Notes: a model not told the origin generated them from the letters alone. A DNA stretch of 6,055 nt from an uncultured Collinsella sp. (GCA_938045085.1 CALINZ010000103.1:1-6055), one strand, 5' to 3'. Shown: positions 1-6,055, numbered from the stretch's first letter. Program-made: numbers and translations.

Positions 1-280
1 CAAGGTTGTCCCGGCGATTCTCGCCAAGGGCGGCTTTGCGTTGATTACCGCCGACCACGGCAACGCCGATCACATGTTTGACGTTGCTTCCGACGGTTCC
101 AAGCATCCGTTCACGGCGCACACCACCAACCGCGTGCCGTTCATCATCGTTGATGAGAAGGCACAGCTCACCGGTATCGAGGACGGTCGTCTTTCCGATA
201 TCGCCCCGACTATGCTCACCATGGCTGGTCTGGAGCCTTCCGCCGAGATGACGGGCCGCGTGCTCGCCACCGAGGCCTAA
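1..280 (+). CDS. gpmI: 2,3-bisphosphoglycerate-independent phosphoglycerate mutase, C-terminal part
   Basis: This is the 3' end of a gene that begins before the window; the first whole codon is at position 2, and 92 residues plus a TAA stop remain. The enzyme interconverts 3- and 2-phosphoglycerate in cytoplasmic glycolysis, using two manganese ions and no 2,3-bisphosphoglycerate cofactor. Seen in the sequence: the motif ITADHGNAD, whose Asp-His pair matches the conserved metal ligands of the alkaline-phosphatase-like domain, and AHTTNRVPFI about 20 residues later, whose His matches a further conserved metal ligand. The tail with SDIAPTMLTMAGLEP is also typical of the family's C-terminus. The usual length is about 510 residues, so roughly four fifths lies upstream. 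The TTG at 41 is an internal Leu codon, not a start. A strong terminator follows, so this is the last gene of its transcript, often a glycolytic gene cluster in Gram-positives. The catalytic Ser lies outside the window. Confidence 0.95.
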   Translation, partial: KVVPAILAKGGFALITADHGNADHMFDVASDGSKHPFTAHTTNRVPFIIVDEKAQLTGIEDGRLSDIAPTMLTMAGLEPSAEMTGRVLATEA

Positions 281-281
281 G

Positions 282-302
282 AGAAAACAAATACCGTTTT
301 CT
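282..302 (+). other. Small AT-rich hairpin just before the gpmI terminator
   Basis: A perfect 7-base-pair inverted repeat (AGAAAAC at 282-288 against GTTTTCT at 296-302) encloses a 7-base loop. It starts two bases after the gpmI stop and ends four bases before the main terminator stem. It is AT-rich and therefore weak, with no U-tract of its own. It may help protect the mRNA 3' end or may be chance. Confidence 0.3.
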
Positions 303-305
303 AGC

Positions 306-340
306 AAGGGGGTTGTCCACAATCGGACAATCCCCTTTTT
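306..340 (+). terminator. Rho-independent terminator of gpmI
   Basis: A 13-base-pair stem (306-318 with 325-337, one G-U pair at 312/331) encloses the 6-base loop ACAATC. Five T residues run from 336 to 340. The GC-rich stem followed by T's is a textbook intrinsic terminator, and it separates gpmI transcription from secG. Confidence 0.93.
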
Positions 341-399
341 GGTATTTCTGCCATTTTCGCCCCGTCCCCGAGTGGCAGGTAGGGGAGAACGGAGGATTG

Positions 400-408
400 T
401 GGTACAGT
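400..408 (+). promoter_or_regulatory. Possible extended -10 promoter of secG
   Basis: TGGTACAGT fits the extended -10 pattern TGnTAnnnT and would start transcription near 415, about 30 bases before the secG start codon. No good -35 box is visible 16-18 bases upstream. A promoter is needed somewhere between the upstream terminator (ends 340) and secG, and this is the best candidate I see. The assignment is tentative. Confidence 0.35.
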
Positions 409-444
409 ACTGGAGTTTGAACTGTTCTATTAAGGAGCTTATCT

Positions 445-699
445 ATGGGTCCGTTCCAGATTATTCTGTTTGTCGTTTGGGCTGTTTCTGCCGTGGCGCT
501 GACGATTCTCGTCCTGATGCATTCCGGTAAGGGTACCGGCGTTTCGGATATGATTGCCAGCTCGCTGTATAACTCCAGCTCTGCTACGGGCGTCATGGAG
601 CAGAACCTCGATCGCCTGACCGTCATCATGGCTGTCGTGTTTGCCGTGTGCGTCGTGCTGTGCATGTTCTTCTTCCCGCAGGGCATCGTGGGTTACTAA
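445..699 (+). CDS. secG: Preprotein translocase subunit SecG
   Basis: This 84-residue membrane protein belongs to the SecG family. SecG joins SecY and SecE in the plasma-membrane translocon and makes SecA-driven export more efficient. Seen: a first membrane helix at about residues 5-24, then a Gly/Ser-rich loop with the family-typical stretch LMHSGKGTGVSD (about 24-35), and a second helix at about 57-77. Length and two-helix shape match SecG (usually 70-110 residues). The ATG is preceded by TAAGGAG at 431-437, seven bases upstream. The gene is flanked by terminators on both sides, so it is probably transcribed alone. Placement next to glycolytic genes such as gpmI is common in Gram-positive bacteria. 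A generic short two-helix protein is the only alternative, and the loop motif argues against that. Confidence 0.93.
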   Translation: MGPFQIILFVVWAVSAVALTILVLMHSGKGTGVSDMIASSLYNSSSATGVMEQNLDRLTVIMAVVFAVCVVLCMFFFPQGIVGY

Positions 700-720
700 A
701 CATCGGCGTGTATACGTTTG

Positions 721-751
721 AAAAGGGTCCCGCATGTGCGGGGCCCTTTTT
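721..751 (+). terminator. Rho-independent terminator of secG
   Basis: A 13-base-pair stem (721-733 with 738-750, one G-U pair at 728/743) closes on the tetraloop ATGT and is followed by a T run at 747-751. The core GGGTCCCGC/GCGGGGCCC is very stable. The stem begins 21 bases after the secG stop. Confidence 0.93.
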
Positions 752-992
752 GTTTACAGACTTGTAACAGAGCCAGAATATCACCACATACTGCGCCCAA
801 CTAAAGAAATTCTCGACCGTTAACCGGAATTAGCCCCAAATCGTGCATAAAATGCGCTAATGTATTACAAAACGTTGGCCTGTTGTGCATAACCAGCCAT
901 AGCAGCGGGCAGCGTTTTGATGGTTCAGATCGGATTGTCTCGACATGTGTCTGACTGAACATTTCTTTGTCCTATCTCATAAGGAGGATGGC
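752..992 (+). promoter_or_regulatory. Non-coding leader and probable control region of the opp operon
   Basis: These 241 bases lie between the secG terminator and oppA, contain no credible gene and are more AT-rich than their surroundings. They must hold the opp promoter, but I cannot name one with confidence; CATACT (787-792) and TAAAAT (848-853) are possible -10 boxes, each with a poor or badly spaced -35. Visible structure: an imperfect inverted repeat at 843-857 (GTGCAT, AAA, ATGCGC); a direct repeat of GTGCATAA at 843-850 and 885-892, 42 bases apart; and GTTCAG (923-928) facing CTGAAC (955-960). These could be operator or leader structures. I see no T-box or known riboswitch signature. 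Confidence 0.5.
981..988 (+). promoter_or_regulatory. Ribosome binding site fixing the oppA start
   Basis: AAGGAGGA is a near-perfect Shine-Dalgarno sequence. AAGGAGG (981-987) ends five bases before the ATG at 993, and this selects 993 over the in-frame ATG at 945. The ATG at 988 overlaps this site and is out of frame. Confidence 0.88.
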
Positions 993-2645
993 ATGGCTGA
1001 TTCTATGTTCCACCAGCCCGTTATGGGTCGTCGCGCCTTTGTTGGCGGCACCCTCGCTGCGAGCTCCATGGCTTTTCTTGCCGCATGCGGCAAGAAGGGC
1101 GGCGACGCTTCCGGTTCTGAGTCCGGTTCGACGCTGAACTTCTACATCAACAATGTCCAGGAGGACCAGGGCACTCAGGTCGAGTACCAGCTCTTTGACG
1201 CTCTGACCTCTTATGACGCCGAGAAGGGCGAGATCGTTCCGCTGGCTTGCGAGTCCTTCAAGGCCAACGACGACGCCACCGAGTTCACCTTCAAGATCAA
1301 GAAGGCCAAGTTCCACAACGGTGACGACGTTACCTCCAAGTCCTTCAAGCTCGGTTGGGAGCGTCTGGTCAACACCAAGTCGGCCATCGCTACCGAGTAC
1401 GGCCCTTCCGAGGTCTCCTATCACCTTTCCATGGTCGAGGGCTATGACGACCTGCTTGCCGGTAACGCTACCGAGCTCAGCGGTGTTACTTGCCCCGACG
1501 ATGAGACCCTCGTCGTCAAGCTGTCTTCCGCTTACGCCGACTTCCCCTTCGTCGCCTCTCACCCGGCTCTGGCCCCGGTTCCTGAGTGCGCCGAGTCCGA
1601 TGTTAAGAGCTTCTACCTTGCACCGGTCGGTAACGGCCCGTTCATGATGGACGGCAAGTGGGAGGATGGTCAGGAGATCAACCTCAAGAAGTTCGACGAT
1701 TACTATGGCGACAAGGCCAAGATCGATGGCATCCACTTCCAGGTCATCAAGGACATGGAGACCGCTTACAAGGAGTTCCAGGCCGGCAACCTTGACATCT
1801 GCGACGTTCCCGTTGCTCAGATCGATGCCGCCAAGAAGGATCGCGGCGTGTCCAAGGACGGCTACACCATGGGCGACGGCGAGCGCATGCTGCTCGGCGC
1901 CGAGCCTTCCACCTACTACCTGACCTGCAACAACACGGCCGAGCCGTTCAACAACGCCGACCTGCGTAGGGGCATCTCCCTGGCCATCAACCGTGAGGCC
2001 ATCTGCAAGACCATCTTCAAGGGTACCCGTACCCCCGCCGACGGCATTGTTCCTCCGGGCATCGATGGCTACAAGGAGGGCGCATGGGAGTTCTGCGCCT
2101 ACGACGTAGACAAGGCTAACGAGTACCTCGATAAGGTTGCTCCTGCCGATGCCAACGGTGACCGTGGCATTAACGTGACCCTTTCCTACAACCAGGATGG
2201 TGGTCACAAGGAGATCATGGAGTCCATCATCGGCGACCTCGCCAAGGTTGGCGTTACCGCTGTCTCCTATACCCCCGAGTGGTCTGCCCTGCTCGAGCAG
2301 TACCAGAACTTCGACTATGAGTTCGGTCGTCTGGGCTGGATTGCCGACTACCCGATCATGGATAACTTCCTGTATCCGCTGTTCCACTCCGACTCCCTCG
2401 GTGGCGACAACCGCTCCGGTTACAACAATCCCGAGTTCGACGCCAAGGTCGACGAGGCTCGCACCACGGTTGACGACGACGAGCGCGTCGCTAAGATGCA
2501 GGAGGCCGACGCAATGGTCGCTGCCGACTGCCCAGTCATCCCGGTGATGTTCTACACGCACACCATCGTTGGCTCCGATCGCATCAAGCACCTCTATGTC
2601 GATCCGCAGAAGCACGCCGAGCTGGGTACCGCTGAGCTCGCCTAA
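993..2645 (+). CDS. oppA: Oligopeptide ABC transporter substrate-binding lipoprotein
   Basis: This 550-residue family 5 extracellular solute-binding protein captures peptides outside the cell and hands them to OppBC. Seen: a twin-arginine signal (GRRAFVGG, Arg13-Arg14), a hydrophobic stretch, then the lipobox LAAC with Cys32 as the likely lipid-anchored N-terminus, followed by a Gly/Ser-rich linker to about residue 46. The mature part carries family hallmarks: FTFKIKKAKFHNGDDVTSKSF (about 98-118), PVGNGPFMM (211-219), LRRGISLAINREAI (324-337), PPGIDGY (354-360) and GWIADYPIMDNF (448-459). Length is normal for OppA. The start at 993 is set by a strong ribosome binding site. Lys and Glu are almost entirely AAG and GAG, which suggests high expression. 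The mature chain has eight further Cys residues, many for an exported protein. Family 5 also includes dipeptide, nickel and other binders, so peptide specificity is inferred from the complete opp-type neighbourhood. Confidence 0.93.
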   Translation: MADSMFHQPVMGRRAFVGGTLAASSMAFLAACGKKGGDASGSESGSTLNFYINNVQEDQGTQVEYQLFDALTSYDAEKGEIVPLACESFKANDDATEFTFKIKKAKFHNGDDVTSKSFKLGWERLVNTKSAIATEYGPSEVSYHLSMVEGYDDLLAGNATELSGVTCPDDETLVVKLSSAYADFPFVASHPALAPVPECAESDVKSFYLAPVGNGPFMMDGKWEDGQEINLKKFDDYYGDKAKIDGIHFQVIKDMETAYKEFQAGNLDICDVPVAQIDAAKKDRGVSKDGYTMGDGERMLLGAEPSTYYLTCNNTAEPFNNADLRRGISLAINREAICKTIFKGTRTPADGIVPPGIDGYKEGAWEFCAYDVDKANEYLDKVAPADANGDRGINVTLSYNQDGGHKEIMESIIGDLAKVGVTAVSYTPEWSALLEQYQNFDYEFGRLGWIADYPIMDNFLYPLFHSDSLGGDNRSGYNNPEFDAKVDEARTTVDDDERVAKMQEADAMVAADCPVIPVMFYTHTIVGSDRIKHLYVDPQKHAELGTAELA

Positions 2646-2742
2646 GAGTTTGCAGCTTCCGTGAGGGTCAAGTATTTACGTAGACCTCATGGGAAACATA
2701 CAGTTCTCCCTAACCTGGGGTAAACTGGCTGATGGTAATTTT

Positions 2743-2770
2743 GGGATGCCGGTCTGGCGATCGGCATCCC
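2743..2770 (+). terminator. GC-rich hairpin between oppA and oppB, possible partial terminator
   Basis: A perfect 9-base-pair stem (GGGATGCCG at 2743-2751 with CGGCATCCC at 2762-2770) encloses a 10-base loop; a T-A pair at 2742/2771 can extend it. It is followed only by ATTTAGG, not a true T-run, so full termination is unlikely. Lying 97 bases after oppA and 22 before oppB, it could attenuate transcription or protect the 3' end of a shorter oppA mRNA, giving excess OppA over the membrane parts. That role is inference; the stem is seen directly. Confidence 0.5.
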
Positions 2771-2792
2771 ATTTAGGTTAATCCCTAGTGGT

Positions 2793-3830
2793 ATGGGTAA
2801 GTACATCGTTAAACGTGTGCTTCAGTTCATCCCGGTATTTTTGGGCGTTACGCTGATTCTGTTCGCCCTCCAGAATATCGTGCCGGGAGATCCGATCAAG
2901 CTGATCGGTGGAGACAAGGCTCTGTCCCCCGAGGTGGAGCTTCAGCTTCGCGTTCGCTATCACCTGGTCCAGTCGGACGAGGACGGCAACGCGATCCTTG
3001 ACGAGAACGGCGACCCCGTTCAAACGTCGCTCGTGGACCGTTACTTTTATTACATGAACGGCCTGCTTCATGGCGATCTGGGCAATTCGTATCAGCGCAA
3101 GCTGCCGGTTACGGAAATCTTTGCCCAGAAGTATCCGTATACGGTCAAACTTGCCGCGTGCGCCATCGTGCTCGAGGCAATCATGGGTATCGGTGCGGGT
3201 ATCATTTCGGCGGTAAAGCGTTATTCCTTCTGGGATATTTTGGTAACGCTCACCACGTCGATCCTCGTTGCCGTACCGGCCTTCTGGCTCGGTATGTTGC
3301 TGCAACTGTTCTTTGGCGTCATTCTCAAGGACGCCACTGGCGGTGCAATTTCCATGCCGATCTCGGGTGCCGGCGGTTCCAGCTCTCAGTATCAGGATTG
3401 GATGCACTATGTGCTCCCGACCATTACGCTGGCTTCGGTTTCGACCGCTTATGCTGCTCGCATTATGCGCTCGCAGCTGCTTGACGTCATGAACCAGGAT
3501 TACATCCGCACGGCAAAGGCCAAGGGTCTCTCCAATCGCGCGATCATCATCAAGCATGCGCTTAAGAATGCACTCATCCCCGTCGTTACCTATATTGGTG
3601 TCGACTTTGGTGGCATGCTTTCGGGTGCCATCCTGACCGAGACGGTCTTCAACTGGCCCGGCATTGGCTATGAGGTCTATCGCGCCATCAGCATGCGCGA
3701 CTGGCCCATCGTTATGGGCGGCGTTACGCTCATCGTCGTCGTCGTTATGGTGATTAACCTGCTCGTCGACATTAGCTATGCATTCCTCGACCCGCGCATC
3801 CGCCTTGGCGGTCCGTCGGATAAGGCCTAA
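2793..3830 (+). CDS. oppB: Oligopeptide ABC transporter permease OppB
   Basis: This 345-residue inner permease pairs with OppC to form the peptide channel in the plasma membrane. Seen: an N-terminus typical of OppB/DppB (KYIVKRVLQFIPVFLGVTLILF, with PGDP at 31-34), then about six membrane helices at roughly 10-30, 116-140, 147-175, 206-226, 265-285 and 307-329. The EAA-type coupling loop is at about 236-263 (RTAKAKGLSNRA then HALKNALIP) and docks on the ATPase. The ending FLDPRIRLGG is also typical. The ATG at 2793 fits the family N-terminus, but no good ribosome binding site precedes it; the nearest AGG is 15 bases upstream, and the in-frame stop at 2736 limits extension. An acidic insert (about 61-77, with DEDGN and DENGD) lies in the first extracytoplasmic loop. 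DppB is the close alternative; neighbours favour Opp. Confidence 0.94.
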   Translation: MGKYIVKRVLQFIPVFLGVTLILFALQNIVPGDPIKLIGGDKALSPEVELQLRVRYHLVQSDEDGNAILDENGDPVQTSLVDRYFYYMNGLLHGDLGNSYQRKLPVTEIFAQKYPYTVKLAACAIVLEAIMGIGAGIISAVKRYSFWDILVTLTTSILVAVPAFWLGMLLQLFFGVILKDATGGAISMPISGAGGSSSQYQDWMHYVLPTITLASVSTAYAARIMRSQLLDVMNQDYIRTAKAKGLSNRAIIIKHALKNALIPVVTYIGVDFGGMLSGAILTETVFNWPGIGYEVYRAISMRDWPIVMGGVTLIVVVVMVINLLVDISYAFLDPRIRLGGPSDKA

Positions 3831-3844
3831 GGGAGGTACGTCTC

Positions 3845-4780
3845 ATGCAGGAAACTGATTCTCAGTCTCAGGAGCAGGCTACCGCCACCAAGGCCGCATC
3901 TGCTCCCGCCAAGTCCCGCACGCTGTGGGGCGACGCTTTTAAGCGTCTTCGCAAGAACAAGCTCGCCGTCATCGGTGTCTGCTGGATCATCATCGTCGTT
4001 GTGGTTGCCCTGACCGCGGATCTGTGGGCTAAGCCCTGGCTCGGTTCCCCGACGGCTTCCGACTCGACCACTATGGCCGAGACGTCGCTGTTGGCTCCGT
4101 GTGCAGAGCACCCGTTTGGCACCGACGCCCTTGGTCGTGACATTCTCGTCCGCGTTATCTACGGTGCACGTGTTTCGCTTTCCGTCGGTATTATGGCCAC
4201 CGCGATCTCCACGCTAATTGGTCTGGTCATGGGTGCCCTCGCCGGTTTCTATGGCGGTATTTGGGACACGATTATCATGCGTTGTGCGGACATCTTCCTG
4301 GCGTTCCCGTACGTGCTGTTCGTCGTCGCCATGATTGCCGTTATCGGTCGTGGTCTTCAGAACGTCTTTATCGCCATCGGTATTCTCGGCTGGCCTTCGA
4401 TTGCGCGCGTTTTCCGCTCTGCAATCTTGACGGTCAAGGAAAACGACTATGTTGACGCTGCGCGCGCGATGGGTGCATCTGATGCTCGTATCGTCGTGCG
4501 TCACATCTTCCCGAACTCCGTCGCCTCCATCGTGGTCTACGCGACCATGAACATTGGTGGCGCCATTCTGACCGAGTCCGCTCTGTCCTTCCTCGGCTTG
4601 GGCGTTATTCCGCCTACGCCTTCGTGGGGCTCCATGATTCAGGACGGTCAGCAGTATCTTCTGACTGCTCCCTGGATGATGATCATGCCCGGTCTGGCAA
4701 TTCTCTCGACGGTGCTCGCCTTCACCCTGCTGGGTGACGGTCTGCGCGACGCCCTCGACGTCAAGATGAAGGACGCATAA
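3845..4780 (+). CDS. oppC: Oligopeptide ABC transporter permease OppC
   Basis: This 311-residue permease is the partner of OppB. Seen: a hydrophilic cytoplasmic N-terminus rich in Gln, Ala and Thr (1-27), then an OppC-type N-terminal segment (FKRLRKNKLAVIG) leading into the first helix at about 40-60. Next come the family hallmark HPFGTDALGRDILVRVIYGARVSL (89-112) and further helices at about 113-135, 150-168, 172-190, 228-250 and 276-298. The EAA coupling loop is at about 201-225 (DYVDAARAMGASDARI then HIFPNS). The segment LSFLGLGVIPPTPSWG (247-262) is also typical of OppC/DppC. The start follows oppB by 14 bases, with GGGAGG at 3831-3836 as ribosome binding site eight bases before the ATG. 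Length is normal and nothing appears broken. Confidence 0.95.
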   Translation: MQETDSQSQEQATATKAASAPAKSRTLWGDAFKRLRKNKLAVIGVCWIIIVVVVALTADLWAKPWLGSPTASDSTTMAETSLLAPCAEHPFGTDALGRDILVRVIYGARVSLSVGIMATAISTLIGLVMGALAGFYGGIWDTIIMRCADIFLAFPYVLFVVAMIAVIGRGLQNVFIAIGILGWPSIARVFRSAILTVKENDYVDAARAMGASDARIVVRHIFPNSVASIVVYATMNIGGAILTESALSFLGLGVIPPTPSWGSMIQDGQQYLLTAPWMMIMPGLAILSTVLAFTLLGDGLRDALDVKMKDA

Positions 4781-4782
4781 GG

Positions 4783-5874
4783 ATGAAGAAGAACAAGAAT
4801 TATGTGGACCTGAAGGACCAGCCGGTTCCCGAGGGCCAGCATCTGCTCGAGGTCGACGACCTTAAGATGTATTTCCACACCGAGGATGGCGTCGTTCGCG
4901 CTGTCGATGGTGTGTCCTACACGCTCGATCGTGGCGAGACCCTGGGTGTCGTCGGTGAGTCCGGCTCTGGTAAGTCCGTGACCGCCATGACCATCATGGG
5001 CCTTATCTCGATGCCTCCGGGAAAGATTGAGGGCGGTGACGTTCGCTATCGCGGCCGCTCCATCCTCGAGATGACCGAGGAAGAGATGCAGCACATTCGC
5101 GGCAACGATATCGCGATGATCTTCCAGGATCCAATGACCTCCTTGAACCCGGTCTATAAGATCGGCAAGCAAGTGGGCGAGGGCCTTCGTCTGCACCGCG
5201 GCTACTCCAAGCAGGAGGCGCTCAAGCGCGCCACCGAGCTTTTGGACCTCGTTGGCATTCCTGAGCCCGAGAAGCGCGTTAATGAGTATCCGCACCAGTT
5301 CTCTGGCGGTATGCGTCAGCGCGTCATGATTGCCATGGCCCTTGCCTGCGATCCCGATATTCTGATTGCCGACGAGCCCACGACTGCCCTGGACGTTACC
5401 ATCCAGGCTCAGATTATTGAGCTTATGCAGGAAATGCAGGAGAAGAACGGCAACGCCATCATCATGATTACCCATGACCTGGGTGTTGTCGCCGATATGG
5501 CCGACAAGATCATGGTTATGTACGCCGGCCGTCCCGTCGAGTTCGGTACTGCTGAGGAAATCTTCTACGAGAGCCGTCACCCCTATACCTGGGGTCTGAT
5601 TCGCTCCATCCCCGAGCAGGCTATCGATGAGAAGAAGCCGCTTACGCCGATTCACGGCAACCCGCCTTCGCTCATGAACCTGCCCGAGGGCTGCGTCTTC
5701 TCTCCTCGTTGCCCCTATGCGACGGACAAGTGCCGCAAGCAGCGCCCCGAGCGTTTTGTCACCGAGTCTGGTCATTACTCTGCGTGCCATTACTCCGGTG
5801 ACCCCGAGTTCCTCAAGAACGCTCCTGAGACGTCCCGTACGCGCAAGGATTCCAAGAAGGGAGGCGAGGCGTAA
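4783..5874 (+). CDS. oppD: Oligopeptide ABC transporter ATP-binding protein OppD
   Basis: This 363-residue cytoplasmic ATPase pairs with OppF to power peptide uptake. Motifs seen: Walker A GESGSGKS (58-65), Q-loop Gln115 in IFQDP, ABC signature FSGGMRQR (173-180), Walker B ILIADEP with Asp197 and Glu198, D-loop ALD (202-204) and H-loop His231 in ITHD. All nucleotide-binding residues look intact. After about residue 285 comes the oligopeptide/dipeptide transporter C-terminal extension (HGNPPSLMNLPEGCVFSPRCPY region) with Cys304, Cys310, Cys317 and Cys335, the four-cysteine pattern linked to a [4Fe-4S] cluster in Opp/Dpp ATPases. The start lies two bases after the oppC stop, and its likely ribosome binding site AAGGA (4769-4773) is inside oppC, so translation is probably coupled. 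The tail is basic (SRTRKDSKKGGEA). The specific substrate cannot be read from this subunit. Confidence 0.95.
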   Translation: MKKNKNYVDLKDQPVPEGQHLLEVDDLKMYFHTEDGVVRAVDGVSYTLDRGETLGVVGESGSGKSVTAMTIMGLISMPPGKIEGGDVRYRGRSILEMTEEEMQHIRGNDIAMIFQDPMTSLNPVYKIGKQVGEGLRLHRGYSKQEALKRATELLDLVGIPEPEKRVNEYPHQFSGGMRQRVMIAMALACDPDILIADEPTTALDVTIQAQIIELMQEMQEKNGNAIIMITHDLGVVADMADKIMVMYAGRPVEFGTAEEIFYESRHPYTWGLIRSIPEQAIDEKKPLTPIHGNPPSLMNLPEGCVFSPRCPYATDKCRKQRPERFVTESGHYSACHYSGDPEFLKNAPETSRTRKDSKKGGEA

Positions 5875-6055
5875 ATGGCAGACAATAACGAGCGCACTCC
5901 GCTGTTGAAGGTCGAGCACCTCTCTAAGGAGTTCCCCGCAGAGTCCGGCATGTTCGCCAAGCGTTTTTCCAAGCGCGTCGTCTCTGCTGTAAACGACATC
6001 TCTTTTGAGATTTATCCTGGCGAGACCTTTGGTCTGGTGGGCGAGTCTGGTTGCG
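5875..6055 (+). CDS. oppF: Oligopeptide ABC transporter ATP-binding protein OppF, N-terminal part
   Basis: Only the first 60 codons are present; the gene runs off the window end. The product is the second ATPase of the peptide importer, expected to form a heterodimer with OppD. Seen: the beginning of an ABC ATPase fold (LLKVEHLSKEFP at 10-21), an insert rich in Phe, Lys and Arg (26-35, GMFAKRFSKR) typical of OppF/DppF before the conserved AVNDISFEIYPGETFGLVGESG (38-59), and the start of Walker A (GESGC at 56-60), cut before its Lys. The ATG directly abuts the oppD stop (TAAATG), and AAGGGAGG at 5857-5864, ten bases upstream and inside oppD, is the likely ribosome binding site. The usual length is about 310-330 residues, so most of the gene and the operon end lie beyond the window. 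Confidence 0.92.
   Translation, partial: MADNNERTPLLKVEHLSKEFPAESGMFAKRFSKRVVSAVNDISFEIYPGETFGLVGESGC

Noticed and set aside
216..735. Minus-strand open frames opposite the gpmI terminator and secG
   Set aside because: They run across a strong terminator and opposite a clear SecG, and have no ribosome binding site or domain that I recognise.
945..992. Earlier in-frame ATG for oppA at 945
   Set aside because: It has no ribosome binding site and would add 16 residues before the signal peptide, while the ATG at 993 has a near-perfect site.
752..992. T-box or other known riboswitch before oppA
   Set aside because: No T-box sequence, terminator/antiterminator pair or other signature I know is visible, and the leader has no terminator stem with a T-run downstream of the secG terminator.
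1213..2547. Plus-strand open frames inside oppA in another frame
   Set aside because: Their Ser/Arg/Pro/Thr-rich translations are typical frame-shifted readings of GC-rich genes, with no independent signals.
972..2615. 547-codon open frame on the minus strand opposite oppA
   Set aside because: It is a mirror of the oppA reading frame caused by missing TTA, CTA and TCA codons; the translation is repetitive in Val, Leu and Gly, has no recognisable domain, and lies opposite a clear OppA.
4648..5919. 423-codon open frame on the minus strand opposite oppD
   Set aside because: It is in register with oppD codons, and the sense strand encodes every ABC ATPase motif. It is a codon-bias shadow.
1..6055. 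Mobile elements, CRISPR arrays, tRNA or rRNA genes
   Set aside because: I saw no spaced repeat array, transposase, integrase, terminal repeats or RNA gene fold; all the coding content is chromosomal housekeeping and transport.

Overview
The window looks like ordinary chromosome from a moderately GC-rich Gram-positive anaerobe. A Collinsella-like member of the Coriobacteriia (Actinomycetota) is my best guess. The guess rests on gene content, AAGGAGG-type ribosome binding sites, strong AAG/GAG codon preference and protein style; it is not a database match. All genes are on the + strand.

Layout: (1) Positions 1-280 carry the 3' end of gpmI (cofactor-independent phosphoglycerate mutase, glycolysis), closed by a strong intrinsic terminator at 306-340. 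(2) Positions 445-699 carry secG, a small two-helix subunit of the SecYEG translocon, with its own terminator at 721-751. (3) A 240-base non-coding leader (752-992) holds an inverted repeat and a spaced direct repeat but no RNA element I recognise. (4) From 993 to the window end runs an oligopeptide ABC transporter operon: oppA (lipoprotein binding protein), oppB and oppC (permeases), oppD (ATPase) and the first 60 codons of oppF (second ATPase, cut by the window edge).

The Opp parts fit together as a complete importer. OppA is anchored outside the membrane and captures peptides. OppB and OppC form the membrane channel. OppD and OppF are the paired ATPases. oppB to oppF are tightly packed (gaps of 14, 2 and 0 bases) and probably translationally coupled. 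oppA is set apart from oppB by 147 bases containing a GC-rich hairpin, a layout that would allow more binding protein than permease to be made.

I found no sign of a new biological system. The points most worth a second look are the oppA-oppB hairpin together with the poor ribosome binding site of oppB, the repeats in the oppA leader, the twin-arginine lipoprotein signal of OppA, and the four-cysteine motif in OppD.
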